From positions 124,001 to 188,000 of the forward strand of contig JAFCMP010000036.1 in the NCBI GenBank assembly GCA_017506865.1: DNA of 64,000 nucleotides. Reading direction: 5' to 3'. The position numbers and the translations under genes were made by a program. A model generated the notes under the pieces. That model ran no database searches. It was not told the origin of the DNA and saw only the letters and a program-made list of their open reading frames with translations. Below, in pieces: positions 28,903 through 40,990 of this stretch. Numbering within the stretch: position 1 is the first letter of the stretch; each line of letters begins with the position of its first letter. This stretch comes from Tribonema minus. Taxonomy: Eukaryota; Sar; Xanthophyceae; Tribonematales; Tribonemataceae.

Positions 28903-31900
28903 ATGTCTCGATCAGCGCTGGAGCGGATCGCTGCACGCAAGCTACAGCACGGCGTGGTGGAGGTGGACCACTCTGCCATCTTCGATGAGGTACAGTTCCA
29001 TCGGCTCTTGATCCTGTGTAGGGGCGCTCGTGAATCCCTCTCGACGTCATACATTTAGAACATTTGAATCAAAAAACTGCCGCTGCAGCATTCCGGAAGT
29101 GACGCATGACATCAACGAGAGCGGCAGAACGCCGCCAGCTATCAAGTCTCGTTGCGCTATCCTGGGCATGATGTGATAGTGCAGTGGGGGTCGCAGCAGC
29201 ATCATCCACGACGCACTGATTCGGACAGATGTCAGTTGCCTTGTGGTGCAAATTGATCTGTAGCACGTGCCAGTTGCTGCCTGCTACCAATGTGCGCCAT
29301 TTCTTGTGACATCATGATGCATTCTTACGCTGCCGTGCGCAGGCTGATCAGCTCGCAGAGGGCAGAGAGGTCAAATCCAATGAGCTGCCGATGCACGGAA
29401 ACACAACGTGAGTGAGCTCGAGCTCGCTTTTTTGTTTTCATTGTCAGCTGTTGCACCGCATTGCCGTGCACCCAACCTTCTGGAATATGGTGCCTGCGAG
29501 TGGTCATCTCGTGTATGATACTGCCTACTTCGTACACGGCGATGGTGATGCTCGTCAGCGCTCAGCCTGACTGCTACAAACACGTCACGTGTCAACAAAG
29601 GGACACAGATCGCACCACAAAGACAGCACATGCGGATGGGAGCAACGTCAACTCGCGTTTGCCACATGGTTGCAGGCGGTAAAGTCCATGGTGACAACGA
29701 TCAGCAGAGACACTCTAAGTGGTCATTGGGAGCGTCACTACTGCACCTGAGACCGCTGCAAGACGACAAATCTTCACGCCACATGTATGCCTCATGGTAC
29801 TCTGTTTTGCACAAGCGCGCGACTGTAAGCGCACGAGTCACTTACTGCAGCAAGCGCAAAACACGCTTGTCATGATGGTCAAATCGTGCCTGGCGCGGAC
29901 GCGGCAGCAAACAGTGTGTGTGTAAGGCATGCTGATCACCGCCACATGGCTCAGCAAGACACAGCAGCGCTGCCCGAAGTCGCCATTTGTTGCTGCTTCG
30001 AGTTCGTCGCTCGTGCCATCATTGACATGCACCGCTTGCTGTGCTGCCACACTGCCTGAAGCCTCCATTGATGCTGCTTCCAGTGCCTAGCTGTTGACGT
30101 GCGTCTCTTGCTGTGCCGCTGCCCACACCAGGACGTACAACCTCAACCCGATGCTCTGCCAGACGATCGTCAGCAGCGACTACTTCAAGTCGCTTTACGA
30201 GACGAACAGCTTCCTGGAGGTCGTGGACGAGATATATGAGCGGTGAGCGCTGCCACATGGACGTCTTTTACCTACATGAGAGATGCCAGCACCCACAAAC
30301 CCTTCATTCGCGCCCAGTCATATATGAAATCGAATCAAAAGATCGTAGAGCTCTAGGTAGGTAACAAGGGATGGATAGCCGCAAGTGCCTTCCACCAATG
30401 ACCGTGGTCGCCGCTGCTGCAGCAATTGATCTCGAGTCAAACAGTACCACCATATCCACAGTAGTGAAAAAGACTTCCGTGTGCAAGCTTTTAGCATTTG
30501 AGGAGAACGTGCTTGAAGTTTCAAAACAAAAAAAACAACTTGCACCAAAAAGATCAGCATTAATCTCAGTGCTGAACGGCCCTGAAAGTGATGCTCAGCA
30601 TCGAGGGCATGCTGCAACAGACTGCGCTGCGCTCCGTTGACGTGCGCTGTCGCGTCAGTGGCGCCGGCGGAGCAGCGGTGGTTTAGGGTTAGGTTAGGTT
30701 TAACCCCAACCCTAACGCTAAACCCTAACCCTAACCCAAGACCCGTTGCCACTCCAGCAATGCAATGGAGGGGTGAGGGGCAACTTGGCAGTCGTATACG
30801 TAGAACTGCGCAGAGTACACTCCTGTTGAGGTACGGTTGTGTTAAAGTACGATCCCCGTCCTTCATCCCTTCAACAGCCCCTCCCGCTGCTCGCGCACAG
30901 TGCACAGCCGCGCTGCGCTTGGCCGGGCGCCCGGCGCGTGGCGCACGCAAGCGCGCTGGTGCGGCTTCCATTTGCAGCATGAGCAGACTCTCTGCAGGCA
31001 GTGCGTGATGACAGGCGCACGGCGTGTGCAGCTCTGAGCGGCGCCCTGCTCTGCATGTGTACACACTATACACATCGTGTACGCTATGCGTACCACAGCA
31101 ACGCGCAATTAGAACACGTAATGTCGCGTTGAAGCAAACACCTGATGCTCCCCACCACAAACGCTCACGCTGGTGCAGCGACTCGGGCGAGGCGCCATTG
31201 AGACTTGGACACACGTGCACCCGACCCCCCCCCGCCCCCTATACCCCCCCTCCTTCCTTTGTGCGGGCTCTCCCGCAGGTGTTCGCACTTCGTGCACCCG
31301 CCCATGACCTCACCTGCCCCTTACTCTCCTCCCCCCCCCCCCCCCCGGCACGGCCCCCGTTAGTGCCCGCACGTGGGCCACAGGCAGGGCAACAGCTCTT
31401 GCACCTACTGATGCCCCCCCCCCCTCTCCCCCCTCCGTGCACTCCTCCCCCCGCAGGTGCTCGCACGTCGCGCCGTGGGCCGCCGGCACGTGCAATGGCG
31501 CTTACCCCCTATACCTACCTACCCTCTTGCTCCCGCCCACCCACCCCGCCCCCCCCCCTCCCCCATGCGGTGCCCCCCCCCGCAGGTGCTCGCACGTCGC
31601 GCCATGGGCCGCAGGCACGAGCCGCATCCCGTCGTCCGCGTTCTGCCTGCTCATGAAGCTGTTTGTGATGCGCGTCACGCGCAAGCAGATGGTCGCGCTG
31701 CTCGAGCACAAGGACTCGCCGTACATCCGCGCGGTTGGCCTCCTGTACCTGCGCTACACGTGCCCGCCGAAGGAGCTGTGGGCGTGGTACGAGCCGTACC
31801 TAGACGACGCGGAGGAGGTGAGGAGAGTCACCTTCAACACGTTACTTCAACAGTACATGATGAGTGTTGCGTTGCAGTGTAGAGAGCTGCTGCTGCTGAC

Positions 31901-34252
31901 CAGCCCGTCGCTCGGCACCGTCGGAAGAAGACATCGAGGAGACCAACGCAACAGAGAGGCGATGCCAGTCGTGTGCTGCTGGAAGTGAGTGTACTGGGAT
32001 CTGTCTGTGTACCCGTAAGTGCGACTGCTGTGACCGTCGAGCGTGCAAACGGCAGCGAGCATACAACTGCCAAATGCTCCAACAGTCAGCGACAAGCCTT
32101 TGCGCTAGCGTGCGGTGCTCAACTCGGTCAGGGCGCGAGGCGCCCTCCGCCGCCGCGCGCGTCCGCCGCTGTGACGTCGCTGCGCGCCTGACGCCAGCCT
32201 CTCCGTCATCGCGTCCCTTGCTGCTACACGCACGCGCGCACGCACGCAGCAGGGCGCCCCGCCACCGCCGCGCTGCCGACAGAGCGCCCCCCCCCCTCTC
32301 CCCTCTTGCGCGACCTGCCTGAGCTCTGCCCGCCGTCACTGGAGGGCTTGCTGCCAATGATAGCGCCCCCCCCCCCTGTCCCCCCCCCTTCCCTCTGTGC
32401 GACCGTTCTGAGGTCTGCCGCCATCGCTGACGCGCTGCGCCCCCCCCCCCCCCCCCCCCCTTTGTGTCCTCACAGATAAAGCCAAGCCCGGAGGCGCCGA
32501 CCATGATTGTGGGCGAGTACATCGTCAAGCTCATCAAGGAGATGCAGGTGCGACAGGAGGCAGCGGCAGCGCTGCGCGCGCTGCGTGCGCTGCGGCGGCG
32601 GCAGCGGCGGCGGCAGTGCCTGCGGCGCGCCCCGTCCAGATAAGCACCGGCAAGCGCCGCGCGCGCCTGGCATCGCGCATTGCTGCGTGCTGCGCTCGCG
32701 CGTTGTCGTGTCTTGCGCCGCGTTGTCCGGTTGACCGCTGTGGTACGGTTGTGGCAGTTACGGCAGTTACGGCAGTTGCTGCGGTTACAGACGGGGGGCC
32801 CCACGCCGCGCACTGGCGCCGCATCCGCAACCTGTCGTCGACATCCAGTGTTGGCCCATTATTGTTTCGTCACCAACGGTATGATTGATGTCGCCTGCAT
32901 GCGTGCGCCAAGACTTTGCTGATCCCCCTCCCCGCCCCCCCCCCTTCAACCCCCGCGTGCAGTACTATGGCACCATGCTGCCGCGCATCCCCGTGCCGAT
33001 AGAGCGCAAGATGAAGGTGCACCTGCTGCTGCACCAGGAGAAGAAGAAGCGCGCCGCCGCCAACCAGGCCATCAAGGACAGGTGCGACACAGAGGCAAGC
33101 ACACGCGCGTACGCTCACGAATGCTCACAGTTGGAACGAGACGCGTGAAACAAGTACGAGTACTGTACGAGTACGGGGACGACAATTGTGTACGAGTACG
33201 AGTACTGTCAGGCCATCAAGGACAGGTGCGGCACAGAGGCAACGACGTGAGTGCACGCTCACGAACAACACTCACACACGCGCACGCACACAGAGTGCTT
33301 GCGCGCCGAGGCACGCTAATGAACGCTTGCACTCGCGCGCGCCCACAGAGCGCTTGCGCCCCGAGGCAAGCACGCGCGCACGCTCACGAACACTCACACA
33401 CGCGCACGCACACAGAGGAAGTGCGTGCGTGATCAGGTGATCTATCGCGTGCGCTGTTTGTCCAGACGCGAGACAGGGGCAGGCACGCATACAGACGACC
33501 ACACTTACACAGTGCCTATAAACCGCACACACTAGTTGCAAGCGCTCATATGATGCAGTCTGCGCGTCTCTGCCCATCCAGCCTCCATGCGGCTGCCGTT
33601 ACACTTGCACGATTGCATCGCGGTGGCGGCGATGGCCGTCACAGCGGCTGACAGACACAGCAGGCGTACAGGCCTGCCTTGTGTCATTTCTATCTGAGGC
33701 CGACGATAATCACTGCATCTTGTGTCCGCCGCATGCGCATCGCAACACAACGCGTGCGTACGCGCCGCAGTCCCCCGCCGCGGCTCTTGACGCTGAGCTA
33801 CCGCGACCGCCGCTGCTGCCGCGTGCCGCTGAAAACTGCCGAAATCCCCTGCCCCAGCTGCTGACGCTGAGCTATGGCCGCCACCGCCGCTGCCGCTGCT
33901 GCCATTCGCCGCTGATCACTGCTGCTGCCGCACCATAACCCACCGCCCCCGGGTTCCGCGCTGAGCCGCCACTACCGCCGCCGCCGCTGCTGCATCTCGC
34001 CGCTGCTGCGCGCCGATCTCCGCTCCCGATGCTGAGCCACCGCCGCCGCCGCTGCTGCCGCTCGCCGCTGCTGCAGCCGCTGCCATTCGCCGCTGATCAC
34101 TGCTGCTGTACGCCAAAATCCCGCCCCCGTCTCCTGGCGCTGAGCTACCGCCGCCGCCGCCGCTGCCTCTTGCCGCACCGACATCACCGCTCCTGACGCT
34201 GAGCTACCGACGCCACCGCCGCCGCCGCCGCTGCTGCCATTCGCTGCTGATC

Positions 34253-34292
<40 letters not shown>

Positions 34293-37200
34293 CTGGCGCC
34301 GCTCGCCACTGATCGCCGCTGCTGCTGCTGCTGCCGCTGCCGCTGTCGCGCAGGCTCAGGGCGGGCGTCAAGGTGCGCGCCATCTACGCGGACGAGGAGA
34401 ACGACCCCGCGTGGTACGAGGCCGTCATCGACGCCGTGGAGCGCGCCGACGACGAGGGCGTACCCGACAGTTACTGGGTAACGTTCCCGGAGTACGGGAA
34501 CGCGTCGCTGGTCGGTCTCGGCGAGATACAGCTGCTGGAGTCCAAGGTGGGCAGCGCGTCCGAACCAAAAATCATGTCTGCTGGCTGTGCTCCTCCCTGA
34601 CCAGTCTTCTTATGATCGTGTCGTTCGCAACATGAACGACCTGCAGCTTGTCAAATACGAGGCTTATGGTACCAAAATCGCTGGTACTGTTGGAACACCA
34701 TGGAAGGACTGCTTTTGTGTGCCTGGCGCACGCCCGCGTCGTGCATGGGCGTCGGTACGCGCGGCCGCACGCCGCCAAACCTGCGCGCGCAGCGTCAGGC
34801 GGGCGGGGCGGCAGCGCGCGCTGCTGCTGCCGCGGACCGCACTCCGCACTTGGCCCCAGCAGCGCCTCTCCGTCACGCAGTTGCAGTTGCAGTTGCGGTT
34901 GTACTTAGGCGCTGCAGATCACATGGTCGCAACGAGAGCTGGGGGGGCGGAGTGAAAACCGCCCCTGCGCAGCCAACTGCGCACCGTGACTCTCTCATCG
35001 CTCCAAGCGCGCTCGCGCCCTCACGCCATCCTCCCCCTCGTCCCTCGCCCCCCCGAGGGCGAGGTAGCGCTCAGAATGAGGACTTCGCAGGCCCTCGGTG
35101 CCTGCTGCGGGCACACGTTATGCAGACTGATGAGGCATCTCCAACTTTCACATGACCTTTCTGTTTCTTTCGCGCGCGCCCCCCCCTCCCCTGCAGGACG
35201 AGAGCCGCAGCCGCAGCAGGGACCCGCACAGGGACCGCGAGCGCGCGGAGCGGCGGGAGCGGCGCGACGAGGCAGACAGGGACAAGGAGCGGGGCGGCGG
35301 CGGCGGCAGCGGCGGCGAGAAGCGCAGGAGGGACGACTCCAAGGAGCGGGGGGGCGGCGCTGGCGCGAGGCACAGAGGAAGGTGCGCGCACGAGATAATG
35401 CCTGCGCAACTTTGCTGCGTTGGTGTATGCGCGCGAGGAGAGCGGCTGGCGAGCGGCTGCTGTGTGCGTGCGCGCGTGCGTTCTCGTCTCAAGCAGTGTG
35501 CGTTTCCTTGGCTGACAGCACCAGCTATCATGCTACGCTGTATGAACAGCTACTATTGCACACAAGGCGTGTGCGCGCACTGGACAGGACTGGTGTCACC
35601 AGTTGCTGAGCTGGTGCGGAATCGCTGCGGCGACAGCGCGCCACCAAGAGGCACGCTCAGCACGCACTCGCATTCGCATTGCCAGACCACGCCATTACTG
35701 CGTGCCAGGTACAGTACTTACTGGAGGGCTCGAGACCGGCTCGGCGGCGCGCCAGACGCTGAAGTGCGCTTGCCGCTGCTGCGCCGCTGCCGCCGCGCTC
35801 GCCGCGCCCCCCCATTGCACTTGCGTATGAACAGCGGGCCGTCGCTCGCTGGCTGCTGCCGCGGCGGCGCGGCTCTGCAGCAGCGCGTGCTACGCGCAGG
35901 CCTGCGCCGCGATTGGCCGCCGCAACGTTGCTCTAGCACCGCTTCACGGGCTGACGCAACAGCGCAGCCTCGTGTTGTTTTAGCCCGGGGCGACAGGACA
36001 GTTGGCGCCACGACTATCTCTGTTGTCGAGCGCCTTCGACCAGGACGCTGAGACGCGAGCTGCGTGGCAGCAGCTCCGCAACACCCTGCCACGCTGACCG
36101 CGGAACCTCACGCGCCGCCGCACGCCGCCGCCGCGCAGGCGCGACGACTCGCGGGAGCGGGAGCGGCGGCGCCGCGGCAGCCGCTCGCGCAGCGACTCGC
36201 GGTCGCGCGGCGGCGGCGAAAGCAGCGGCGGCGGCGCGCGCAAGCACGCGCGCCGCGGCAGCCGCTCACGCAGCCGCAGCCGGGGGCGGCATGAGGGGCG
36301 CGGCGGCGGGGGGGCGCGGGGTGGCGGCGGCGGCGGCGGCGGCGATGCGGGGGGGTTTACGGGGAGCATTCTGGACAACCCCGATGCGCTGTATGCGCAG
36401 GTGAGCGGGGGTCTGGGGTGACTTTGGTGGCGCATTTGCTCGCTGATTTGTGAGTGAGCCTTGGGGTGATTTCGCTGGCGCATTTGGTTGCTGGTTTGTG
36501 ACGCTGGCGCATTTGGTTGCTGGTTTGTGAGCGAGAGTGCCGGAGAGAGGAGGGGGGCGCGCGGAAGTGCTGACGTGGAAGGTGATTGTGCGCAAGGGGC
36601 GTGGCAGAGTTAACTGCGGCGCGGATTGTGTGACTTCGCGGTGTTTTTGTGAATGCTAACTTCAAACGTGCGCTCTCCATATTGGTGAGGTGCTACTCAC
36701 AAACACGTGCTTTGAAACATGATGCGAATGAGAGTGCGCCCAGTTGTTTCGACCGCCACTGATGAATGGCGACCGCGTCCTCGTCAGCGACATCAGGGCT
36801 AGGGTTCAGGCCACTCACTCGCCTAGGAGAGTCACCTGCTGCTTCACAACTGGGGGAGGGGGGGTGCAGTTGCGCTTCAGTACGAGCACTGCTGCTCTTC
36901 CCCCCCCCCTTCCCCCCCCCCCTCCCCCCTGACAGCGCACACGCCCCACTAATGATTTCACCATGAACGTGCGCGTGCGCATGCGTGTCTTGAAGAGACA
37001 ACGGTTCTGTGTATGGCGGGCTCGCCGTGGCGTGCGACGTGGCAAGTCCAGACTGCCATGCCGGCATGCGGCAGCAGCGCTGTGTGAGCTACCGGGCACG
37101 TTCGCGCCAGCGTAAGCGCCTTGCCAGACCAGAACAACAAACAGTAGGCATTCACTAGAGAATCAGGAGAGGTGTAACTGTAATGTGATGGCCAGTCTCG

Positions 37201-39394
37201 ACGCACAGTCGCAATCACGTCATCGCGCGCCATACATCCGTCGAGTGCTGATGCTGACTTGGAGGCTAGCATGTGAGTGAGGTCCACATTTCAACAGTTC
37301 GGACACGCGCGAATGCACACGGACAGGCGGCTCGCGCGCCTGCGCACTCTCGATTACGGCGCCGCGTATGGTGATGACGCATTGCCAGCGCGTCGTCTCA
37401 ATCTCGCCCCACGCCTGAGTCTGCACTTGCCTGGTGTAGTAATTATCCCAACCAATCTGTGCACCTCGAGATTATGAAATTGCAACACGCACCAAGTGTC
37501 AAGATTGTAGTAATAAACAGTTCTTCACGTCGTGATGGTTGTGCGATTGAAGGCACGCTCCTCCCCAGCGTGGCGCCTTGCACAACGTTGACGATCCTGA
37601 ACGCATCAGCCTCAACTCGCACTGCGATGCGGCGCTACGTATGGCGAGACCGGTGGGTGGGTGCGTCAACTTCAACTCTTGCTTCACCTTGTTGCAGGTC
37701 GTGGAGAACGACAGGAAGGCCAGCACGGCGGTCGGCAAGGACTACGCATCGCGCCCCACGAGCTACAAAGGCAGCCTGTCGCTCAAGGCGGACCGGTTCA
37801 CAGTGCGCAGGTACAGCCAGCAGTACATGTAGTGTACTCTGAGGTCAAGTAGGGGCGGCCTTTCAAGCTGTAGCATCATAATACTTTGCAGTAGAGTAAA
37901 CTACGCGTCGTGGCCCATCAGCAAGAAGGGCAACCTGTCACAAAAGGCGGAGCGGTTCACCGTGCGCAGGTACGGCCGGGCAGCAGTACACGTGGGTGTA
38001 CTCTTGAGTTCAAGCTGTGTTGGTCTTTTTGATGCGATGGTACGATTTCATGTAGTGGCACATGAGCTATGTGGGCAGCCTGTCGCGCAAAGTGGACCGC
38101 TTCACCGGGCGCAGGTATTTATGCTTGTGCAATGGTACACCTTGTGTACTCCGAGTACACTTGCTGTACATTCGAGGTACAAAAAGGAGAGACGGTGGTA
38201 ATGATGACGCAGTTGCACAGTTGCATGTCATGGCTCACCAGGACTTGCCTATCACTCACGGAGTGCAGGCATGCTTGGGCGCTCGCGTACGGGTTCCAAC
38301 TCATGAAGCTGATGCAACTTCACATGCACGCATCCGGTGCGTCATCTCCTGGTGTGAGAGTTCTCTGAGAAGTCCGTTGCTTATGTTACGGAAGCGCAGC
38401 GCCTGCAGGCAGCGGCTCAGCCCTTCAAACACTCCCCATCACAAGCAGTATCCCTACCCCCTTCCCCGCTGCACGCGCGCGCAGGAAGAGCAGCAGTAGG
38501 AGCCCCGACCGCGCGCGCGCCGCGGCGGCGGCCGGCGGCGCAGCGCGCGGCCGCAGCCGCAGCCCGCCGCCGCGCGCAGAGCCGCGGCGCGAGCCCGCCA
38601 AGATCACCGCGGAAAGTCTCAGGAAGGTGAGCGTGCGCGGCAGAGCATGCTTGATGGGGGCCGATGCGTTGTGCGTGGGCTGCGATTCAGCGAGTGCGAC
38701 GCGTCGGCGTTGTGGTGGTGGTGGTGGTGGTGCCGCTGCTGCCAGTTTGGCAGCGCAATGAAGCGGCGTGTTGCGCGGCGGACAGCCTTGAGATGTCTCA
38801 GCGCGTGAGGCTGACTGCACGGGCCCGGTGCCACTGCGTGCCCGGGCGTGGTCGGCGCAGCTGTCGTACGGGCGTCGAGATGCGCCGCAGCGACGACAAC
38901 TCGGCGTGCACACAGGGAGGGCGACGCGCGCACGGCGCCTGCAATGGTGGTTCTCAACGCACCAGGGCAGCATCTTCCCAAGCGCAGAGCGGTGTGCAGT
39001 GCCTGAGCGCTGCTGCTGCCGGCCGAGGCGCGCGCCCGCCCATTCTCCAAGAGCGCTCACGTGACGCCACTGCCTGGCCTCTTTTGATCAGTTATTACCT
39101 GCCACTGCTGTGCCCGACATGCCTGTACCTCTCCCATGGCGCGCCTGGCGCTCTTTCGCATCGTTCTGCGACTGGTCTTCCGTTTCAGGATGCATGTCTT
39201 CAAGCACGTGCTGTCAACGCATGCAAGCGGCCGCCCGACCGCGCATATCTGTAGCCGAGCCCATCCGCACCAGCGCATATGTCTCATGGCGATCTCAACA
39301 CGCCATGCATGACCCTCTGCGCTTCGCACATGCTGCTGTCGCGCAGGCGGAGGCCCTCAAGCGCAAGTACGGCGACGCGTCCGCCAAGATGTGA
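28903..39394 (+). CDS. PRPF38B: Pre-mRNA splicing factor of the PRP38B type, with Tudor-like domain and RS-rich tail
   Basis: PRP38 proteins act in spliceosome activation. Exons: 28903-28989, 29343-29407, 30132-30242, 31586-31817, 32476-32547, 32963-33081, 34354-34546, 35197-35381, 36139-36400, 37698-37810, 38485-38626, 39347-39394; 542 aa, all phases consistent, ending in TGA. The PRP38 domain spans about residues 40-228: YNLNPMLCQTIVSSDYFKSL, EVVDEIYE, AFCLLMKLFVMRVTRKQM, DSPYIRAVGLLYLRYTCPP, TMLPRIPVPIERK. This order matches human PRPF38B as I recall it. Residues 229-293 look like a Tudor/SH3-like fold (VKVRAIYADEENDPAWYEAV, VTFPEYGN), an addition relative to the human protein. Residues 294-525 are rich in RS/RE/RD dipeptides and Gly. 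The protein ends ALKRKYGDASAKM. Several introns carry copies of their own junctions. Confidence 0.94.
30315..30500 (-). repeat. Dispersed repeat, copy B
   Basis: This is the reverse-orientation partner of 21235-21410, in PRP38B intron 3. The shared core includes ccaatgaccgtggtcgccgc and tgcagcaattgatctcgagt on the plus strand. The similarity extends over about 180 bp. A possible third fragment (tgccttccaccaatg) lies at 24879-24893. Confidence 0.7.
31279..31495 (+). repeat. Two copies of the PRP38B exon 4 acceptor
   Basis: The true exon 4 starts at 31586 after a C-run and CGCAG. Copies at 31457 (nearly identical for about 37 bp: gtgctcgcacgtcgcgccgt, then gggccgccggcacg) and 31279 (decayed, gtgttcgcacttcgtgca) are each preceded by the same C-rich tract and cgcag. 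Splicing to either copy would not continue into the full exon sequence. Confidence 0.88.
33209..33420 (+). repeat. Copy of the PRP38B exon 6 donor plus CA-rich repeats
   Basis: Bases 33209-33240 repeat the end of exon 6 with its donor (ggccatcaaggacaggtgcg, true copy at 33067-33086). It is followed by degenerate repeats of cacgctcacgaacactcaca and gcgcttgcgc segments to about 33420. Confidence 0.83.
33768..34353 (+). repeat. Minisatellite in PRP38B intron 6
   Basis: About seven degenerate units of 60-90 bp share gacgctgagctaccg, (ccg)n/ctgctgcc, and cgccgctgatcactgctgctg. The array ends in a (GCT)n run that forms the polypyrimidine-like tract of the exon 7 acceptor. Confidence 0.8.
37900..38118 (+). 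repeat. Two copies of the PRP38B exon 10 end and donor
   Basis: The true exon ends at 37810. Segments at 37902-37970 and 38057-38115 repeat the codons for SYKGSLSLKADRFTVRR with substitutions (ISKKGNLSQKAERFTVRR and MSYVGSLSRKVDRFTGRR), each followed by a CGCAG|GTA donor. The reading frame of the copied coding part is still recognisable in both. Confidence 0.9.
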
Positions 39395-40334
39395 CGCTCC
39401 TCACCTTGCGCAGGCGCAGCAGCCCCCGCCGCGATCACCCCTTAATACACCACACGCTGAGAGCCTCGGCCTGCGCGTCTGTGCTTGCTGTGTTGTCGTA
39501 TTTTACTGGAGAATTTATCGCGTTGCCTCTGTCGATTCAAAGCGCTATTGAAGTAGACTACATGTCAGTCTAGTGCGCGTCGGCGGCGCGCGCTGAGCGT
39601 CCCCGTGCGGCGCACATCTCCCAGCGCGGGGCGCGCTGCGATGCTGCGCGCGTTGCGCCAGATGCCATGTGACAGTCGCGCACCATTCATGACGAACTTG
39701 AAGGTGCGCGGGAGCCCCCCCTGTCCTTGTGTGTTTACGAATTGAGTATACATGGACCTTTATGGGTGCAGCACTGCTGCTGGCCGAGGTGTGAGCCAAT
39801 CTGTACTCGTTTTAGAGGTACCCGCGCCCTGAGCGAGGATTAATAAAAAAAGTACTTGTATGTGCAAAGCGTGCGTCGTGCACGCCGAATTGGTGCGCGC
39901 TGGCGCGACCGCAGCCGCGCCTCTGGCGTTGGCGCGGCGTTCGCCGCCGCTGCTCGCGCAGACGCTGCGGCGGACGCATGCGTGCGGGTGATTCAGGAGC
40001 TCATGGCTGAAGTAGGGGCAGTGTCCTTGAGCAGAAAGACGAGCTGTTGCGACAAGCGACACACGCGCCACTTGCAAGGTTCGAAAAGGTTGGTTCCTGG
40101 TCATCTGTATTGTACACACCAAAAAGTACACCTGAACAGTACACCTGAACAGTACACCGTGATGCACTCCAGAGGGGACACTGGTATCAACACTGAGCAT
40201 GCATCACGTCAACATTTCAGAATGATCAACTTTATGTACTTTTATCATATTCCACTTGTGGCTGTGGAAATGCCATGTTGTAGGTGTGTCGCCTTGTTTT
40301 CACTCTGGGTGTAGCATGCAAAGCTTGCACGCCG

Positions 40335-40990
40335 CACCCCGCCCCCCACATCACCCCCAACAAAGCACCCGCAAGCGACTGTCCCCCACATACTAGCAGG
40401 GATACTGAACAAAGCTACAAGACTCTCCCCCCACAGACAGACCCGTCTTAGGGCCACCCAGCTCCACGCAGACTCCATCTCAGAGTTTTCATGCAGGCCA
40501 AGGTCACCATAATGGGCCCTGAACTGGAGATTGTGGCTATCTACGTGAACCCCGATATCATAAAGATAAGCAGAGGGAGTCACTGGGCGCCAGGCGCTGA
40601 CGCTAGAAAGAAAGGCTATATAACTAAGCAAAGCATCGCCTCCTTGATGGGCGAGACGGTGGTTCACCGGGCCCCCCATATCACCCCAAACAAAGCATCC
40701 GCAAGCGACTGTCCCCCACACACTAGCAGGGATACCAAACAAAGCTGCAAGACTCTCTCCCCACAGACAGACCCGTCTTAGGGCCACCCAGCTCCACGCA
40801 GACTCCATCTCAAAGTTTTCATGCAGGCCAAGGTCACCATAATGGGCCCTGAACTGGAGATTGTGGCTATCTTCGTGAACCCCGATATCATAGAGACAAG
40901 CAGAGGGAGTCACTGGGCGCCAGGCGCTGACGCTAGAGAGAAAGGCTATATAACTAAGTAAAGCATCGCCTCCTTGATGAGCGAGGTCAC
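40335..40990. repeat. Tandem duplication of a 330-bp unit
   Basis: Two head-to-tail copies (about 40335-40660 and 40667-40990) are roughly 95% identical by eye; gggccacccagctccacgca occurs at 40451 and again at 40781, exactly 330 bp apart. Because 330 is 110 codons, frames stay open through both copies on the minus strand (293-codon frame, 40245-41126). On the plus strand a shorter frame includes PELEIVAIYVNP, vaguely like a retroelement endonuclease strand. I do not claim a protein. Confidence 0.85.

Noticed and set aside
39565-39753. A short minus-strand gene ending near 39565
   Set aside because: Open only over about 60 codons, with no recognisable family and no convincing upstream exon.
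40491-40781. A LINE endonuclease domain
   Set aside because: Only one short stretch (IVAIYVNP) is suggestive; catalytic motifs and a reverse transcriptase are not seen.
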